NCBI RefSeq assembly: GCF_026966905.1
Contig: NZ_JAPUBN010000017.1
Span: forward strand, 117,358-181,357
Reading direction: 5' to 3'
Source: Marinomonas phaeophyticola
Lineage (GTDB): Bacteria > Pseudomonadota > Gammaproteobacteria > Pseudomonadales > Marinomonadaceae
DNA: 64,000 nt
The position numbers were made by a program, and so were the translations under genes. The notes beneath the pieces are model-generated. The model was not told the DNA's origin. It saw only the letters and a list, made by a program, of their open reading frames with translations, and ran no database searches. Positions 1-9,187 of this stretch are shown piece after piece. How positions within the stretch are numbered: position 1 is the first letter of the stretch; every line of letters begins with the position of its first letter.

Positions 1-705
1 GCTATCACGATTTAGGTTGTCTTTTAAAACCCCTGGACGAATGTCTTTGCAATGCACGTGCTTAATTCGCTGAGCGTGTTTTTTCGCTACAGCCAGCGCA
101 TCACCGCCAGCAAACGTAATGTGCCCCGTATCCAGTAGTAAACCGACATTATCTCCTGTCATAGCCATTAACTTGTCTACTTCCGCTTCCGTTTCAATCA
201 CGGTCCCCATGTGATGGTGATACGCCATTTTTACGCCTTCTCCTGCCATATAGTCAGCTAGCTGCGTCATACGGGCGGCGTATTCCACCCATTGAGCCTC
301 TGTCATACGTGGACGTTGAGATAAAGGGGCAGACTGATCTCCATGGATACAACCACTCACCTCGGCGACCACCATTACACTTGAACCTAATGCTCTCAAC
401 AAATTGAGATGATCTTGCATAGCTTCTATTTCATCTTCTACACTGCGTTCTAGCAAACGTGCGCTATACCAACCAGAAACAAGTGAAATATCGTGTTGTT
501 GTAAAATCGGTCCTAATACTGAAGCCTCTCTAGGGAATTTATTCCCCAGTTCAATGCCACTGTAGCCTGCCTGACGTGCTTCACTTAAACATACTTCAAG
601 TGGGGTGTCCGCGCCTAAAGAAGGCAAATCATCGTTGGTCCAAGTTAATGGATTAATACCGATTTGAACCTTAGCGATCGGTGTCATAGTGTTATTTTCA
701 TTCAT
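1..705 (-). CDS. iolE: myo-inosose-2 dehydratase IolE, 3' end outside window
   Basis: IolE removes water from 2-keto-myo-inositol (inosose) to give the diketone that IolD hydrolyses; it is cytosolic. The visible 235 codons read as a TIM-barrel sugar-phosphate isomerase/epimerase-type protein: the N-terminus has the family's GINPLTW segment, then SGYSGIELG, a VVAEVSG stretch and the metal-site region YHHHMGT followed by LLDTGHITFAGGD. Family members are about 300 residues, so roughly the last 65 are missing beyond base 1. I chose the ATG at 705 because GGAG lies 7 bases upstream; an in-frame ATG at 687 is an alternative. It follows iolD by 28 bases on the same strand, so it is in the iol operon. 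Confidence 0.9.
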   Translation of the reverse strand, partial: MNENNTMTPIAKVQIGINPLTWTNDDLPSLGADTPLEVCLSEARQAGYSGIELGNKFPREASVLGPILQQHDISLVSGWYSARLLERSVEDEIEAMQDHLNLLRALGSSVMVVAEVSGCIHGDQSAPLSQRPRMTEAQWVEYAARMTQLADYMAGEGVKMAYHHHMGTVIETEAEVDKLMAMTGDNVGLLLDTGHITFAGGDALAVAKKHAQRIKHVHCKDIRPGVLKDNLNRDS

Positions 706-733
706 AGGATGGCTCCAAGCTCTGATCTAAAAA

Positions 734-2611
734 TTAATAAGGTTGTTGTTGTTTTGACACCTTGTACTGACGCTCGGCCTGCACGACTTCGTCACGAATC
801 GATACTTCTGGCACCGCCACATCCCACCAAGCACCACCATCTTGTGTACTTGGCATAGGATCGGTATCCATCGCAATAACATAAGTCTGTTTACTGGCTT
901 TGGCTCTTGCTAAAGCCGCTTCTAAACCAGCTAAACAATTTACCTGCTCCGACTCAGCTCCTAACGCTTTTGCATGCGCGGCAAAATCCGTCTTAGGTGC
1001 GCCAGCTTCCACTGTATGGCAGTTATCTAGTAAGTTATTAAAGGGCTCGCCTCCGCATGCTTGTTGCAAACGGTTGATACAGGCATAACCACGGTTATCG
1101 AGAACAACCACTGTCATTTTTAACCCCAACATCACCGAAGTCGCAATTTCAGAGTTCAGCATTAAATAGCTGCCATCCCCTACCATTACAATCACATCAC
1201 GCTCTGGCGTGGCCATTTTCACCCCCAGACCACCCGCAAGTTCGTACCCCATACAGGAAAAGCCATATTCAACGTGATAACCTAAATCCGATGATGTCCG
1301 CCATAACTTGTGCAACTCACCCGGTAAACCACCCGCGGCCTGCACTATAGTAGTGTTAGCCGATGCAAAGCGATTCACCACACCAATCACATTGGCATCA
1401 GTCGGCAAGTAATTCACGTCACTCGCTTGTTCAGGCAACGCGATTGCATTATCTACCGCCGCTAACCATTGTCGATTTAAGGTTTGTACCTGCTTCACCC
1501 AAACAGAAGGTGCTTTCCAGCTAGGCACGGTTGAATTAGTCAATACCCCTGCTAACTCTTTTAAGGTCGATTTTGCATCCCCTACTAAGGGCATTGCATT
1601 GTGTTTTTCCGCATCAAATGGCGTCACATTGATACTTAATAAGGTATGTTCTGGATTCGTGAATAAGGTACGTGATGCAGAGGTAAAGTCTTGCAGACGG
1701 GTACCAATAGCAATGATTAAATCCGCTTCTTGTGCGGCACCATTCGCGGCACTTGAACCCGTCACACCCACAGCCCCAATATTTAATGAATGATCCCAAG
1801 AAAGCACGCCTTTACCGGCTTGCGTCTCACAGGCTGGAATTTGAAAGAGCTCAATAAACGCTTTTGCTTCAGCAACAGCCAGACTGTAATGCACACCACC
1901 GCCAAGTAAGATCAATGGTTTTTTAGCTTGTTTAATCGCTTCAACGGCGGCTGTTAACTGATTTAGATCCGTTCGATTACGACGTAATTTATGCACTCTT
2001 TTAGTAAAGAAACTCACAGGAAAATCAAACGCCATGGTTTGAACATCCTGTGGTAATGCCAAGGTAGCGGGGCCACAAGTGATGGGATCCAGCATAGTAT
2101 TAATCGCCGCGGGCAAGCTAGTAATCAACTGCTCAGGACGATTAATACGATCAAAATAGCGCGACACTGGACGAAAGCAATCATTCACCGACATGGTTGG
2201 GTCATTAAAATGTTCCACTTGCTGCAGTACTGGATCAGGTGCACGAGTAGCAAACACATCACCAGGTAAGAACAACACAGGTAAACGGTTAGCCATTGCA
2301 AGCCCTGCCGCCGTTACCATATTTATAGCACCAGGCCCAATGGAAGAGGTACAGGCCATAATACGTTGACGCCTATGTTGCTTTGCATAGGCACAAGCCG
2401 CTAACCCCATCCCTTGTTCATTGTGTGCTCGAAAGGTTGTGAACTCATTTTTTACCTGGGCTAGGGCTTCTCCTATTCCAGCCACATTACCATGACCAAA
2501 AATAGCCCATGCACCACCAAACAACGGCACTTCTTCACCGTCAACTAGGGTAAATTGCATTTGCAGATGCTTGACTAGAGCTTGTGCCATGGTTAAACGT
2601 AATGTCTCCAT
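734..2611 (-). CDS. iolD: 3D-(3,5/4)-trihydroxycyclohexane-1,2-dione hydrolase IolD
   Basis: A thiamine-diphosphate enzyme that opens the ring of the trihydroxycyclohexane-dione made by IolE, giving 5-deoxy-glucuronate. The 625-residue length is normal for IolD. The three-domain acetolactate-synthase fold is visible: an N-terminal PYR domain with the cofactor-activating glutamate in HNEQGMG, a central NAD-like domain, and a C-terminal PP domain with the ThDP motif starting GDGSYLMLNSE and ending in LDNRG. The start lies 2 bases after the iolC stop, with a GGAGG ribosome site inside the end of iolC, so translation is probably coupled. The next gene, iolE, catalyses the preceding pathway step. 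Confidence 0.95.
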   Translation of the reverse strand: METLRLTMAQALVKHLQMQFTLVDGEEVPLFGGAWAIFGHGNVAGIGEALAQVKNEFTTFRAHNEQGMGLAACAYAKQHRRQRIMACTSSIGPGAINMVTAAGLAMANRLPVLFLPGDVFATRAPDPVLQQVEHFNDPTMSVNDCFRPVSRYFDRINRPEQLITSLPAAINTMLDPITCGPATLALPQDVQTMAFDFPVSFFTKRVHKLRRNRTDLNQLTAAVEAIKQAKKPLILLGGGVHYSLAVAEAKAFIELFQIPACETQAGKGVLSWDHSLNIGAVGVTGSSAANGAAQEADLIIAIGTRLQDFTSASRTLFTNPEHTLLSINVTPFDAEKHNAMPLVGDAKSTLKELAGVLTNSTVPSWKAPSVWVKQVQTLNRQWLAAVDNAIALPEQASDVNYLPTDANVIGVVNRFASANTTIVQAAGGLPGELHKLWRTSSDLGYHVEYGFSCMGYELAGGLGVKMATPERDVIVMVGDGSYLMLNSEIATSVMLGLKMTVVVLDNRGYACINRLQQACGGEPFNNLLDNCHTVEAGAPKTDFAAHAKALGAESEQVNCLAGLEAALARAKASKQTYVIAMDTDPMPSTQDGGAWWDVAVPEVSIRDEVVQAERQYKVSKQQQPY

Positions 2612-2613
2612 CT

Positions 2614-4584
2614 CTATGCCTCCATCAGCTTAGCTGAGCTATCGTTTTGACTCTCACAATGACGCTGTTGCCATAAGCTACTCATTTCCAAATAATTCGC
2701 TTTCACCCTAGCAATGTATTCAACGTCATCAATCTCTTTTCTTAACCACGCTTTAGTGGGTTCCGAAAAAATGGTCCGGCCAATCGCAAAGCCTTTACAA
2801 ATATCTTCTCCAGCGGCCGCATTAAAACCCGCTTTGAGATCTTCAACCGATGCATCTAGTCCCAGCAACACCACACCACGGCAAGATGGCGCGCGCATCG
2901 AAATAAGATCTCCAATCTGCTTCCAAGCGGCTTTACTTGGTGATGGCAATTTCCACCAATCAGGGAAAATACCTAGGTTATAGAAACGCTCGATCGAACG
3001 GGACAAGGTATCATCCGCAATCTTGGTACCTACTGGAGGAATAATCTCGACAAGCAATTCATGGCCAGTGGTGCAACAAGCTCGATAGAGATCCATCACT
3101 TTTTGTTCTTGCTCATTACGTAAAGAAATTTCATCATCTGGATGGTAGAAAACCAAGCATTTAACAATATGATTAGCAGGCCAAGTCGCTATTGCCTGAC
3201 CCACATTATTGCCTAATTCAAAGCGCAACGGACGACTGCTCGGCATTTCTACTGGGCGGGCAATCCAATGATCTTTGCCGGTAATATCATTCAAGACATC
3301 TTGCGCAAAGGTGCCATCGGCTAAAATCCCCGTCCCTCCGACTTGATCACCTAATTCATCGGCACCTTGATAAGCCGCTTCTAATATCAAGTTTTTCGCT
3401 TTAGCGATTTCTGACAATGGTGCACCTGCTTCACGACACATATCCACAAATTGGCGCCTATGGTCAAAGGCTAAAATACACATATCCTGCCATTCTTTAG
3501 TATTTTCTTGACGCCCTAATCGCTGTGTCGTTACTCGATGCAGATAATTGAGAACGGGATCAAGATCCGGTCTTGGAATCTCATTTCTATGAATTAAGTA
3601 ATAATCCAACTCTTCACGGCTCGGCATTGCTGGAGCACAACCATGACGAGAGACCACTATAGCGCCACAGGCGTTGGCGTAATCACAGGCATTTTCTGTC
3701 GTTTCCCCTTGAATCCAACCACGTAAATAGCCACTTAAAAATGCATCCCCTGCGCCCAGTACATTAAGCACGTCAACGGTTACCCCATATCGAGTAACGC
3801 CTTCATCCAAGGTTTCTGGAATCGCCTCTTTAAACACTGAACAACCTAAGGCCCCACGCTTAACCACCAGTTCAGCGGCTGATACTTTACGAATACGCTT
3901 TAGACACTCAATCGTATCTTCACAGCCACCAGCAATGTGGAATTCTTCTTCTGTACCTACTACTAAGTCACATAAAGGCATGATAGAAAGAAGATGCTGA
4001 GTTACTGATTCATTTGAAACAAAACGATTTTCGCCTTCACCTCGCCCCGTTAAGCCCCACAAAACAGGACGATAATCAATATCAACGACGACTTTTGTAT
4101 TATTGGCCTTGGCATATTGAATCGCCGTTCTTGCCGCTAAGTCTGTGCCTTCGGTAGAGAAATGCGTTCCCGTAATAAGTAAGGCTTTCGAGGAGGTAAT
4201 AAAAGCCTCATCAAAATCGTTTTCTCGGATGGCCATATCGGCACAATTTTCACGATAGAAAATCAATGGAAAGGTGTCTTTATCTTTAATTCCCAATAGA
4301 ACCAATCCAGTCAAGCGCTCCTCATCAGTAACCACATGTGAAACATCCACACCGACTCGGGCTAATTCCTTACGTACAAAACGTCCCATGTGCTCATCAC
4401 CCACTCGCGTTAACATGGCTGATTTCAAGCCCATACGAGCGGCACCAAAAGCAATATTACAAGAAGACCCACCTAGGTATTTTTTAAAACTGCTTACGTC
4501 TTCTAAGGGTGCACCAATCTGCTCTGAATATAAATCGACTGCTGCGCGTCCTAAGCAAATAACATCTAATGTTTTATTATTCAT
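2614..4584 (-). CDS. iolC: 5-dehydro-2-deoxygluconokinase with C-terminal DUF2090 domain (IolC)
   Basis: Phosphorylates 5-dehydro-2-deoxygluconate in inositol breakdown. Residues 1 to about 330 form a PfkB/ribokinase-type sugar kinase, with GGSSCNIAFG near the N-terminus and the anion-hole/catalytic motif GAGDAFLSGYLRG in the second half. Residues about 345-656 form a DUF2090 domain, often fused to IolC in proteobacteria and thought to be related to the class I aldolase that cleaves the phosphorylated product. That would give kinase and aldolase steps in one chain, but the aldolase assignment is inference. Length 656 fits the fused type. The ATG overlaps the TGA of a short upstream reading frame (4581-4724), the remnant of another gene. 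Confidence 0.92.
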   Translation of the reverse strand: MNNKTLDVICLGRAAVDLYSEQIGAPLEDVSSFKKYLGGSSCNIAFGAARMGLKSAMLTRVGDEHMGRFVRKELARVGVDVSHVVTDEERLTGLVLLGIKDKDTFPLIFYRENCADMAIRENDFDEAFITSSKALLITGTHFSTEGTDLAARTAIQYAKANNTKVVVDIDYRPVLWGLTGRGEGENRFVSNESVTQHLLSIMPLCDLVVGTEEEFHIAGGCEDTIECLKRIRKVSAAELVVKRGALGCSVFKEAIPETLDEGVTRYGVTVDVLNVLGAGDAFLSGYLRGWIQGETTENACDYANACGAIVVSRHGCAPAMPSREELDYYLIHRNEIPRPDLDPVLNYLHRVTTQRLGRQENTKEWQDMCILAFDHRRQFVDMCREAGAPLSEIAKAKNLILEAAYQGADELGDQVGGTGILADGTFAQDVLNDITGKDHWIARPVEMPSSRPLRFELGNNVGQAIATWPANHIVKCLVFYHPDDEISLRNEQEQKVMDLYRACCTTGHELLVEIIPPVGTKIADDTLSRSIERFYNLGIFPDWWKLPSPSKAAWKQIGDLISMRAPSCRGVVLLGLDASVEDLKAGFNAAAGEDICKGFAIGRTIFSEPTKAWLRKEIDDVEYIARVKANYLEMSSLWQQRHCESQNDSSAKLMEA

Positions 4585-4724
4585 TCTCGTTCCCCATCGT
4601 ACTGCTCCACCTCAACCCACGTACTTTTTTCGTAAGATTCTACTACGCTGTCAAGGAAGATATTTATCTGTGTAGCGGCGCTAAAATCAGGCCACAATGG
4701 TATGTCATTCTTAGGCTGTTGCAT
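4581..4724 (-). pseudogene. C-terminal remnant of a Gfo/Idh/MocA-type oxidoreductase
   Basis: A 47-codon frame begins with ATG inside the last codons of the ABC ATPase (different frame) and stops at TGA overlapping the iolC ATG. Its product has LWPDFSAATQINIFLDSV followed by STWVEVE, which resembles the extreme C-terminus of inositol-2-dehydrogenase-like Gfo/Idh proteins (typically WPDF, a helix ending in a VxES-type turn, then a WVxV strand). I infer that a full dehydrogenase gene once lay between the ATPase and iolC and lost its first roughly 85-90% by deletion, leaving the stop/start overlap with iolC. Similarity was judged by eye only, so the call is moderate. Confidence 0.5.
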
Positions 4725-5508
4725 CTAAGCGACTAAACTCTTCTAGTTCAGCCGTTAATGCATCCAGCTCCTGACCACCAGCCATCATTTCCAGCACATC
4801 TTCACGGCTCACTTCTGATTTCAAGAAAGAACCTAAGCTTTGACCACGATTTAATAAGGTAAAGCGGTCTGCAATTGGATAAGCATGGTGAACATTATGG
4901 GTAATCAGGATAACGGCCAAGCCACGAGCCTTCGCTTTAGCAACAACCTTTAAGACATTCGCAGACTGTTTCACCCCTAGCGCCGCAGTGGGTTCATCCA
5001 ATATTAGAACTTTAGCGCCAAAATGAATCGCTCGAGCAATGGCCAAACATTGTTTCTCACCACCGGACATAGTGCCGATTGCTTGAGAAGGATCACGAAC
5101 ATTAATACCCATTTCAGCCATGCCCGCTTGGGCAATGTCATTGGCTTTCTCTAGGTCAAAACGTTTAAAAAGACCTCGACCTTTTGTAAGCTCGCGCCCC
5201 ATAAAAAAGTTTCGTGTCACACTCATCAAAGGCACTAGCGCAAGGTCTTGATACACGGTGGCAATACCCGCATCTAACGCTTGAACAGGTGATTTAAACA
5301 CAACTGGTTTGCCTTCCAAATGGTATTCACCTTCACTTGGAACATGTACACCAGCTAAGGTTTTAATCAGTGTGGATTTACCCGCGCCGTTATCCCCTAA
5401 TAGGCAGTGAACTTCTCCTAGTTTCACCTGCATATTAATACCTTGTAGGGCAATAACTGAACCAAAGTAGCGGCTCACATTTTTTAATTCAATAATAAAT
5501 TCGCTCAT
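4711..5508 (-). CDS. sugar ABC transporter ATP-binding protein (probable inositol uptake)
   Basis: ATPase subunit of a CUT2-type sugar importer. The 265-residue chain holds one nucleotide-binding domain, not the tandem pair of RbsA: Walker [10 protein letters not shown], signature [14 protein letters not shown], Walker [13 protein letters not shown] and switch histidine in VILITHN. Single-domain versions occur in FrcA-like systems. AGGAG lies just before the ATG. It is 54 bases downstream of the permease gene, and the binding protein is divergent at 7165. Location beside iolC/iolD/iolE and an RpiR regulator suggests myo-inositol as substrate; this is inferred from context. Confidence 0.88.
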   Translation of the reverse strand: MSEFIIELKNVSRYFGSVIALQGINMQVKLGEVHCLLGDNGAGKSTLIKTLAGVHVPSEGEYHLEGKPVVFKSPVQALDAGIATVYQDLALVPLMSVTRNFFMGRELTKGRGLFKRFDLEKANDIAQAGMAEMGINVRDPSQAIGTMSGGEKQCLAIARAIHFGAKVLILDEPTAALGVKQSANVLKVVAKAKARGLAVILITHNVHHAYPIADRFTLLNRGQSLGSFLKSEVSREDVLEMMAGGQELDALTAELEEFSRLDATA

Positions 5509-5562
5509 TTTGTTCTCCTAAATTCTTAATATAAAAAGTAAATTCGTATTCAAAAAGCAGGA

Positions 5563-6705
5563 CTAATGTCGAGCTTCTGTGACCTTTTTACGAATGTAGT
5601 TGTTGAACAAAACAGCAATTAACAACATGGCGCCTAAGAAAACACGGAACCAATCTGAGTCAATACCAGTAAAGAAGATCCCCATTTGCACTACACCGAA
5701 AATCAATGCACCGAAACAAGCACCAATGACAGAACCATAACCGCCGGTAAGCAAAGCACCACCTATTACCACAGCAATAATCGCTTCAAATTCTTTTAGA
5801 ACACCACGATCAGCGGACGCAGAACCAAATTCAAAGACCTGACAAGCGGCGTATACAGTAGCTGTAAAAGCCGTAAACATGAAAAGAGAGATTTTAACCT
5901 TATCCACTGGTACACCGACATTACGTGCGGCTTTATCATCGCCCCCAGTAGCAAATATCCAGTTACCATAAGATGTGCGCAAGAGAACCCAACTCGCCAC
6001 GACCGCAAGAAGAAAACACCAAACAACCACCATAGGTAACCCTTCAACAACAGGCGTACCATCTTTATAGCTGCTTATAATGCCAACATCCGCCAGCCAT
6101 ACGAACAACCATTTACCGATTGTTCCGCCAAACGCTGCCGCTAACCAATCACCTTCAGCAAATTTGTCTACACCACCAACAATCGTACGGTTAGTGAATA
6201 AGATGGATAATGCAATTGTTAACCCTCTTAAAATAAAGAGAAAGGCCAGACTGACAATAAAAGAAGGTAAGCCTGTTTTCACCACGATATAGCCATTTAG
6301 ATAACCTATTAATAATGCCCCCGCAAAAGCAAAGATAATAGCCGACCATATTGGCCAGCCCCAATACACCGCAGGGATAGTCATCATCATGCCAGCGAAA
6401 CCAATCATGGAACCAATCGACAAATCAAACTCACCCGCAATCATCAATAAACAGGCACTGATAGCGATCAACCCTAATTGCGCCGAAACGGTTGTCCAGT
6501 TCATGATGCCATCAGAGGCAAACATACCGGAGTCCCCTGCCGTTAAGAAGAAAAATACAAATACTAATAATGCACCCGACATAGCTCCAAGCTCAGGTCG
6601 ATGCAACATTCGCTTCCAAGCGGGCACTTTTCGAACCCGCTCATCCCCTGAAGACACATTGCTTGCCGACTCTGGCTTCTCAACTAATTGAGTTGGTTCA
6701 GTCAT
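5563..6705 (-). CDS. sugar ABC transporter permease (probable inositol uptake)
   Basis: Inner-membrane channel subunit of the CUT2 sugar importer whose ATPase follows it. The 380 residues have a soluble N-terminal tail of about 45 residues, then about ten hydrophobic segments; the loop motif beginning GEFDLSIGSMIGFAGM is typical of the RbsC/FrcC/BPD_transp_2 family, as is GGALLTGGYGS towards the C-terminus. An AGGTGAG ribosome site precedes the ATG. It is the first gene of the minus-strand operon and faces the binding-protein gene across a 459-base AT-rich region. Substrate is inferred from the iol neighbours. Confidence 0.88.
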   Translation of the reverse strand: MTEPTQLVEKPESASNVSSGDERVRKVPAWKRMLHRPELGAMSGALLVFVFFFLTAGDSGMFASDGIMNWTTVSAQLGLIAISACLLMIAGEFDLSIGSMIGFAGMMMTIPAVYWGWPIWSAIIFAFAGALLIGYLNGYIVVKTGLPSFIVSLAFLFILRGLTIALSILFTNRTIVGGVDKFAEGDWLAAAFGGTIGKWLFVWLADVGIISSYKDGTPVVEGLPMVVVWCFLLAVVASWVLLRTSYGNWIFATGGDDKAARNVGVPVDKVKISLFMFTAFTATVYAACQVFEFGSASADRGVLKEFEAIIAVVIGGALLTGGYGSVIGACFGALIFGVVQMGIFFTGIDSDWFRVFLGAMLLIAVLFNNYIRKKVTEARH

Positions 6706-6853
6706 AACATCTCACCTTTACTTATTATATTTATTTTTGTGAACCCTAATATTGCGATAGCGGTACGTTAGACTACCTTCTAGCCTTATAACGTATTTGC
6801 ACAAACAAACATTAGAGCAAACCAATTAACGTAACAGAGCTTTACATCTCTTC

Positions 6854-6869
6854 GTTTCAACAATGAAAC
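6854..6869. promoter_or_regulatory. inverted repeat, candidate operator
   Basis: Perfect inverted repeat with arms GTTTCA and TGAAAC separated by 4 bases. It lies about 150 bases upstream of the permease start, on the permease side of the divergent region. RpiR-family regulators bind short palindromes and the neighbouring gene at 8288 encodes one, so this may be its site; nothing in the sequence proves it. Confidence 0.35.
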
Positions 6870-7017
6870 CATAATAGAATATTTATTTCATTTTATTCAA
6901 GAAATAAAATAAATATTTTTTATTTTTTTATTAATTTTTTAACAAAACATCTCTTTATAAGGTATAAAAACCTTAAAAATCCTTTAAAAAACAATAAATT
7001 AAATAAACAAAATTCAA

Positions 7018-7036
7018 TTGGAATGAAAAATTCCAA
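7018..7036. promoter_or_regulatory. TTGGAAT-N5-ATTCCAA inverted repeat, candidate IolR-type operator
   Basis: Perfect 7-base arms with a 5-base spacer, about 130 bases before the binding-protein start. The core GGAA and TTCC half-sites are 7 bases apart; IolR of rhizobia is reported to use GGAA and TTCC half-sites with a similar spacing. A good candidate for the RpiR regulator encoded at 8288, which would then control both divergent transcripts. Confidence 0.45.
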
Positions 7037-7164
7037 AACCTTGCAATTATGAAACATACATTCTATTATCGATTTCGTTCTGATCAATAATGAATCAGAA
7101 GAAGTGTTTACTAAATCCAAAAAAGTCATAACAAAAATAATTAAGCAAAGCGGAGATAGTTTTA

Positions 7165-8124
7165 ATGAAAAAATTTCTTAAGAAAAGTACCGCCATATTA
7201 GTCGCAAGCGCAGCCACTTTAGGCGCCATGTCTGTTGCCACAACAGCACACGCTGAGGGCGAACGTTTTGTATTCATCTCCCATGCACCGGATTCGGATT
7301 CATGGTGGAATGTCATTAAGAATGCCGTTAAGCAAGCTGGCGATGATATGGATGTCACTGTGGAATACCGTAATCCACCAACAGGTGACTTGGCCGATAT
7401 GGCACGTATTGTTGAACAGGCCGTAGCGACGAACCCCGACGGTATCGTTTTGTCTATAGCCGACTTCGATACATTAGAGGGTCCTTTGGAAAAGGCTTCT
7501 CGCAAGGGTATCCCATTCATTACCATGAACTCAGGTACTGAAGCCCAGTCAAAAGCGCTAGGAGCATTAATGCATATTGGTCAACCTGAATTTGCAGCGG
7601 GTCTTGGCGCCGGTGAGCGTGCGAAAAAAGAAGGGGTTAAGTCTTTCCTTTGTGTGAACCATTATATTACCAACCCAGCTTCTGTAGAGCGCTGTATGGG
7701 ATTTGCAAAAGGCTTAGGTGTAGAGCTTGGTAGCCAAATGATTGACTCAGGATCGGATCCGACCAACGTAGAAACAAAAGTATCCGCTTATTTACGTAAG
7801 CACCCAGATACTCAAGCCATCCTAACCTTGGGGCCAACCTCTGCTCACCCGACATTGCGTGCTATTAAGAAAAACAGAAACTTAAGCGATGTTTACTTTG
7901 GTACGTTTGATTTAAGTGGAGAAATTTCTGAGGCTATTAAAGATGGTCGTATTGATTTTGCCATTGACCAACAACCCTACTTACAAGGTTATTTACCTGT
8001 CAGCTTTTTAACCCTGTACTCGCGCTACGGTTTGATCCCAAGTAATAATGTCAATTCAGGTCCAGGCTTTATTACTAAAGATAACATCGAATTAGTTGAA
8101 AAATACGCCGGTGAATTCCGTTAA
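7165..8124 (+). CDS. periplasmic sugar-binding protein (probable inositol)
   Basis: Substrate-binding subunit of the CUT2 importer. The 319 residues begin with a Sec signal peptide (MKKFLKKSTAILVA, cleavage expected after AHA near residue 30), followed by a periplasmic-binding-protein type 1 fold: VFISHAPDSDSWWNVIKNA, the NPDGIVLSIAD turn, and a second lobe with GSDPTNVE and IDFAIDQQPYLQGY, where the DQQPYLQG segment is typical of ribose/inositol-type binding proteins. GGAG lies about 10 bases before the ATG. The gene is divergent from the permease/ATPase and is followed by a probable terminator, so it is expressed on its own and can be made in excess, as usual for binding proteins. Confidence 0.9.
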   Translation: MKKFLKKSTAILVASAATLGAMSVATTAHAEGERFVFISHAPDSDSWWNVIKNAVKQAGDDMDVTVEYRNPPTGDLADMARIVEQAVATNPDGIVLSIADFDTLEGPLEKASRKGIPFITMNSGTEAQSKALGALMHIGQPEFAAGLGAGERAKKEGVKSFLCVNHYITNPASVERCMGFAKGLGVELGSQMIDSGSDPTNVETKVSAYLRKHPDTQAILTLGPTSAHPTLRAIKKNRNLSDVYFGTFDLSGEISEAIKDGRIDFAIDQQPYLQGYLPVSFLTLYSRYGLIPSNNVNSGPGFITKDNIELVEKYAGEFR

Positions 8125-8194
8125 TCAACGACATTATTAGCGGCGTTAAAAAACGCATCCTTGGAGGCCATAGAAAAACATGGTTTCTACATTC

Positions 8195-8227
8195 GAAGGC
8201 AATACCTCTTTTGGTCTTGCCTTCTTT
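8195..8227 (+). terminator. hairpin after the binding-protein gene
   Basis: Arms GAAGGCAA and TTGCCTTC (perfect 8 bp) around a 14-base loop, followed by TTT. It lies 70 bases after the binding-protein stop and 60 bases before the regulator gene. The T run is short, so termination may be partial. Confidence 0.55.
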
Positions 8228-8287
8228 ACCTTTAGGAAGATACATACAAGTATTTTTAACAAAATATCGCTATAATAATCAGAGTTA

Positions 8288-9184
8288 ATGCCATCTTTAA
8301 ATTACGATATCTGGAGCCATTTTTTGGGCGCACCTACTTCTCTTGATCAATTACAACAAACCATTAGCCGAAACTACAACGGCTTAAGTAAACGTTTACA
8401 ACAAGTTGCTCGTTTTTTACTGGAACACCCGAATACGGTCGCTCTAGAAACCGTGGCCAGTCTTGCAGAGCAATGTGACGTCCCACCTTCTACACTGGTT
8501 CGGTTTGCGGCGGCCTTTGAATACAATGGCTTTAGCGAAATGCAAAATTTATTTCGCCAGTCGCTAGTCGAACAAACGTCTAGTTACAGTGAGCGTGTCA
8601 AACTCAGCAAAAGCAACACCAATACCAAAGTTGATGCGTCTTATATATTAGAAGAGTTTACCAGTGGAAACGCTTTCTCTATGGGACAAATGAATCATCA
8701 GTTCTCTCAAGAGTTGCTAAATAAAGCGGTTGATTTGCTTGAAAATGCGCAGAATATCTATTTAATTGGTTTACGTCGAGCCTACCCCATTTCAAGTTAC
8801 TTCGCCTACAGTTTACGTCACTTAAATAAAACCACTCACCTCATTGATGGTGGTGGTGGCATGCTTGTTGAGCAAGCCAGCAACATTCGTAAAAACGATG
8901 TTATTATTGCCACCACGTTTAGTCCCTATGCAAAAGAAACCGTTAATGTCAGTGACTATGCATTCAAAGCAGGGGCAAAAGTCATCGCGATTACCGACAG
9001 TAAAATTAGTCCATTAACAGCACTGTCCGATGTGTACTTTGATATTAAAGAAGCAGAAGTAATGGGATTTCGCTCCCTCACCTCTTCAATGACATTGGCT
9101 CAAACTTTATTAGTTGCTCTAGCTTATCGACTTAACAGCGATGGGAAGATGAGTGATTTCAAACAAATAGAATGGAAAGAGTAA
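8288..9184 (+). CDS. RpiR-family transcriptional regulator (probable iol regulator)
   Basis: A sugar-responsive DNA-binding regulator. Residues about 25-100 hold the RpiR helix-turn-helix (VASLAEQCDVPPSTLVRFAA), and residues about 130-270 a SIS sugar-phosphate-binding domain with IYLIGLRRAYPISSYF and DVIIATTFSPYAKET. The length of 298 residues is normal. It follows the inositol binding-protein gene in the same direction, and RpiR regulators called IolR control inositol genes in other proteobacteria, so it probably represses the divergent iol transcripts until an inositol catabolite appears. No strong ribosome site precedes the ATG; the first 20 residues are poorly conserved in type, so the start is uncertain. 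Confidence 0.85.
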   Translation: MPSLNYDIWSHFLGAPTSLDQLQQTISRNYNGLSKRLQQVARFLLEHPNTVALETVASLAEQCDVPPSTLVRFAAAFEYNGFSEMQNLFRQSLVEQTSSYSERVKLSKSNTNTKVDASYILEEFTSGNAFSMGQMNHQFSQELLNKAVDLLENAQNIYLIGLRRAYPISSYFAYSLRHLNKTTHLIDGGGGMLVEQASNIRKNDVIIATTFSPYAKETVNVSDYAFKAGAKVIAITDSKISPLTALSDVYFDIKEAEVMGFRSLTSSMTLAQTLLVALAYRLNSDGKMSDFKQIEWKE

Positions 9185-9187
9185 TGA

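Larger units (their letters stand above)
6706..7164. promoter_or_regulatory. divergent iol transport promoter region
   Basis: Very AT-rich 459 bases between the divergent permease and binding-protein genes, with runs of A and T around 6890-6960. It must contain promoters for both directions. No open frame inside it is convincing. Two inverted repeats, at 6854-6869 and 7018-7036, are annotated separately and are the best operator candidates. Confidence 0.6.

Noticed and set aside
4274..4675. Plus-strand reading frame of 133 codons opposite iolC
   Set aside because: It lies antisense to well-supported iolC codons, with no ribosome site or family motif.
6920..7526. Minus-strand frames at 6920-7129 and 7095-7526
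   Set aside because: The first is low-complexity AT-rich sequence; the second is antisense to the binding-protein gene.
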